Of a stretch of DNA of 5,321 nucleotides, positions 5,258 to 5,321 are shown one piece after another. The translations under genes were made by a program, and so were the position numbers. Each line of letters starts with the position of its first letter. The stretch's first letter is position 1. Below the pieces are notes generated by a model that worked only from the letters and a program-made list of their open reading frames with translations, made no database searches and was not told the DNA's origin. This DNA is from Cytophagales bacterium (GTDB lineage: Bacteria > Bacteroidota > Bacteroidia > Cytophagales > Cyclobacteriaceae), in contig DPSB01000195.1 of NCBI GenBank assembly GCA_003537495.1, positions 1 through 5,321 on the forward strand. Reading direction: 5' to 3'.

Positions 5258-5321
5258 GTTATCGAAAGTTACTGACGGTTGTAGGTTTTGTGTTGTTCTC
5301 GGCTGGTGTTGATGCACAAGA
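5254..5321 (+). CDS. Start of an exported protein, cut by the window edge
   Basis: The ATG overlaps the TGA of the epimerase-like gene (ATGA, 5254-5257). The 22 complete codons before the window ends read as a classic signal peptide: MSYRKL with Arg4 and Lys5, hydrophobic LLTVVGFVLFSAG, then VDAQ with probable cleavage after Ala21. No mature sequence is visible, so the product cannot be named. Position makes it the third gene of the cupin-epimerase operon, and its export matches that of the epimerase-like enzyme. The frame is open to position 5321. Confidence 0.7.
   Translation, partial: MSYRKLLTVVGFVLFSAGVDAQ

Overview
The window looks like a chromosomal segment of a Bacteroidota species, most likely in the Cytophagales area. 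This rests on four things: the YebC N-terminus begins MGRIFEKRK, the Bacteroidota style, rather than the proteobacterial MAGHSKW form; recognisable Shine-Dalgarno sequences are absent before the starts; candidate promoters resemble the Bacteroidota -33 TTG / -7 TAnnTTTG type; and several predicted exported proteins have an 'AQ/SQ/GQ'-type end to the signal peptide. Base composition is moderate and looks even across the window, and I see no transposase, integrase, tRNA, rRNA or CRISPR.

Layout. Positions 67-1512 hold a minus-strand pair: yebC first, then a small predicted outer-membrane beta-barrel protein whose ATG directly follows the yebC stop. A 160-bp divergent intergenic region (1513-1672) separates this from a plus-strand exported metal-dependent amidohydrolase (1673-3040). 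Next is a 161-bp gap (3041-3201) almost filled by an inverted pair of degenerate 7-bp repeat arrays, then a TauE/SafE-type membrane transporter (3202-3951). A 98-bp gap with three copies of a degenerate 8-mer leads into a tight three-gene run: a small cupin (4050-4412), an exported sugar-isomerase/epimerase-like TIM barrel (4403-5257, overlapping the cupin by 10 nt) and the start of another exported protein (5254 to the window edge, ATGA overlap).

How the genes fit together. yebC and the beta-barrel gene are probably co-transcribed, but no functional link is evident. The amidohydrolase and the transporter share strand but are split by the repeat element, so co-expression is uncertain. The cupin, epimerase and truncated gene are very probably one translationally coupled operon, plausibly for carbohydrate modification, partly outside the cytoplasm; the substrate cannot be read from the sequence.

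No clearly new multi-gene system is visible. The most unusual material is intergenic: the heptad inverted-repeat element (about 3038-3199) and the octamer array (3963-3986), two different short-period degenerate repeats on either side of the transporter gene.
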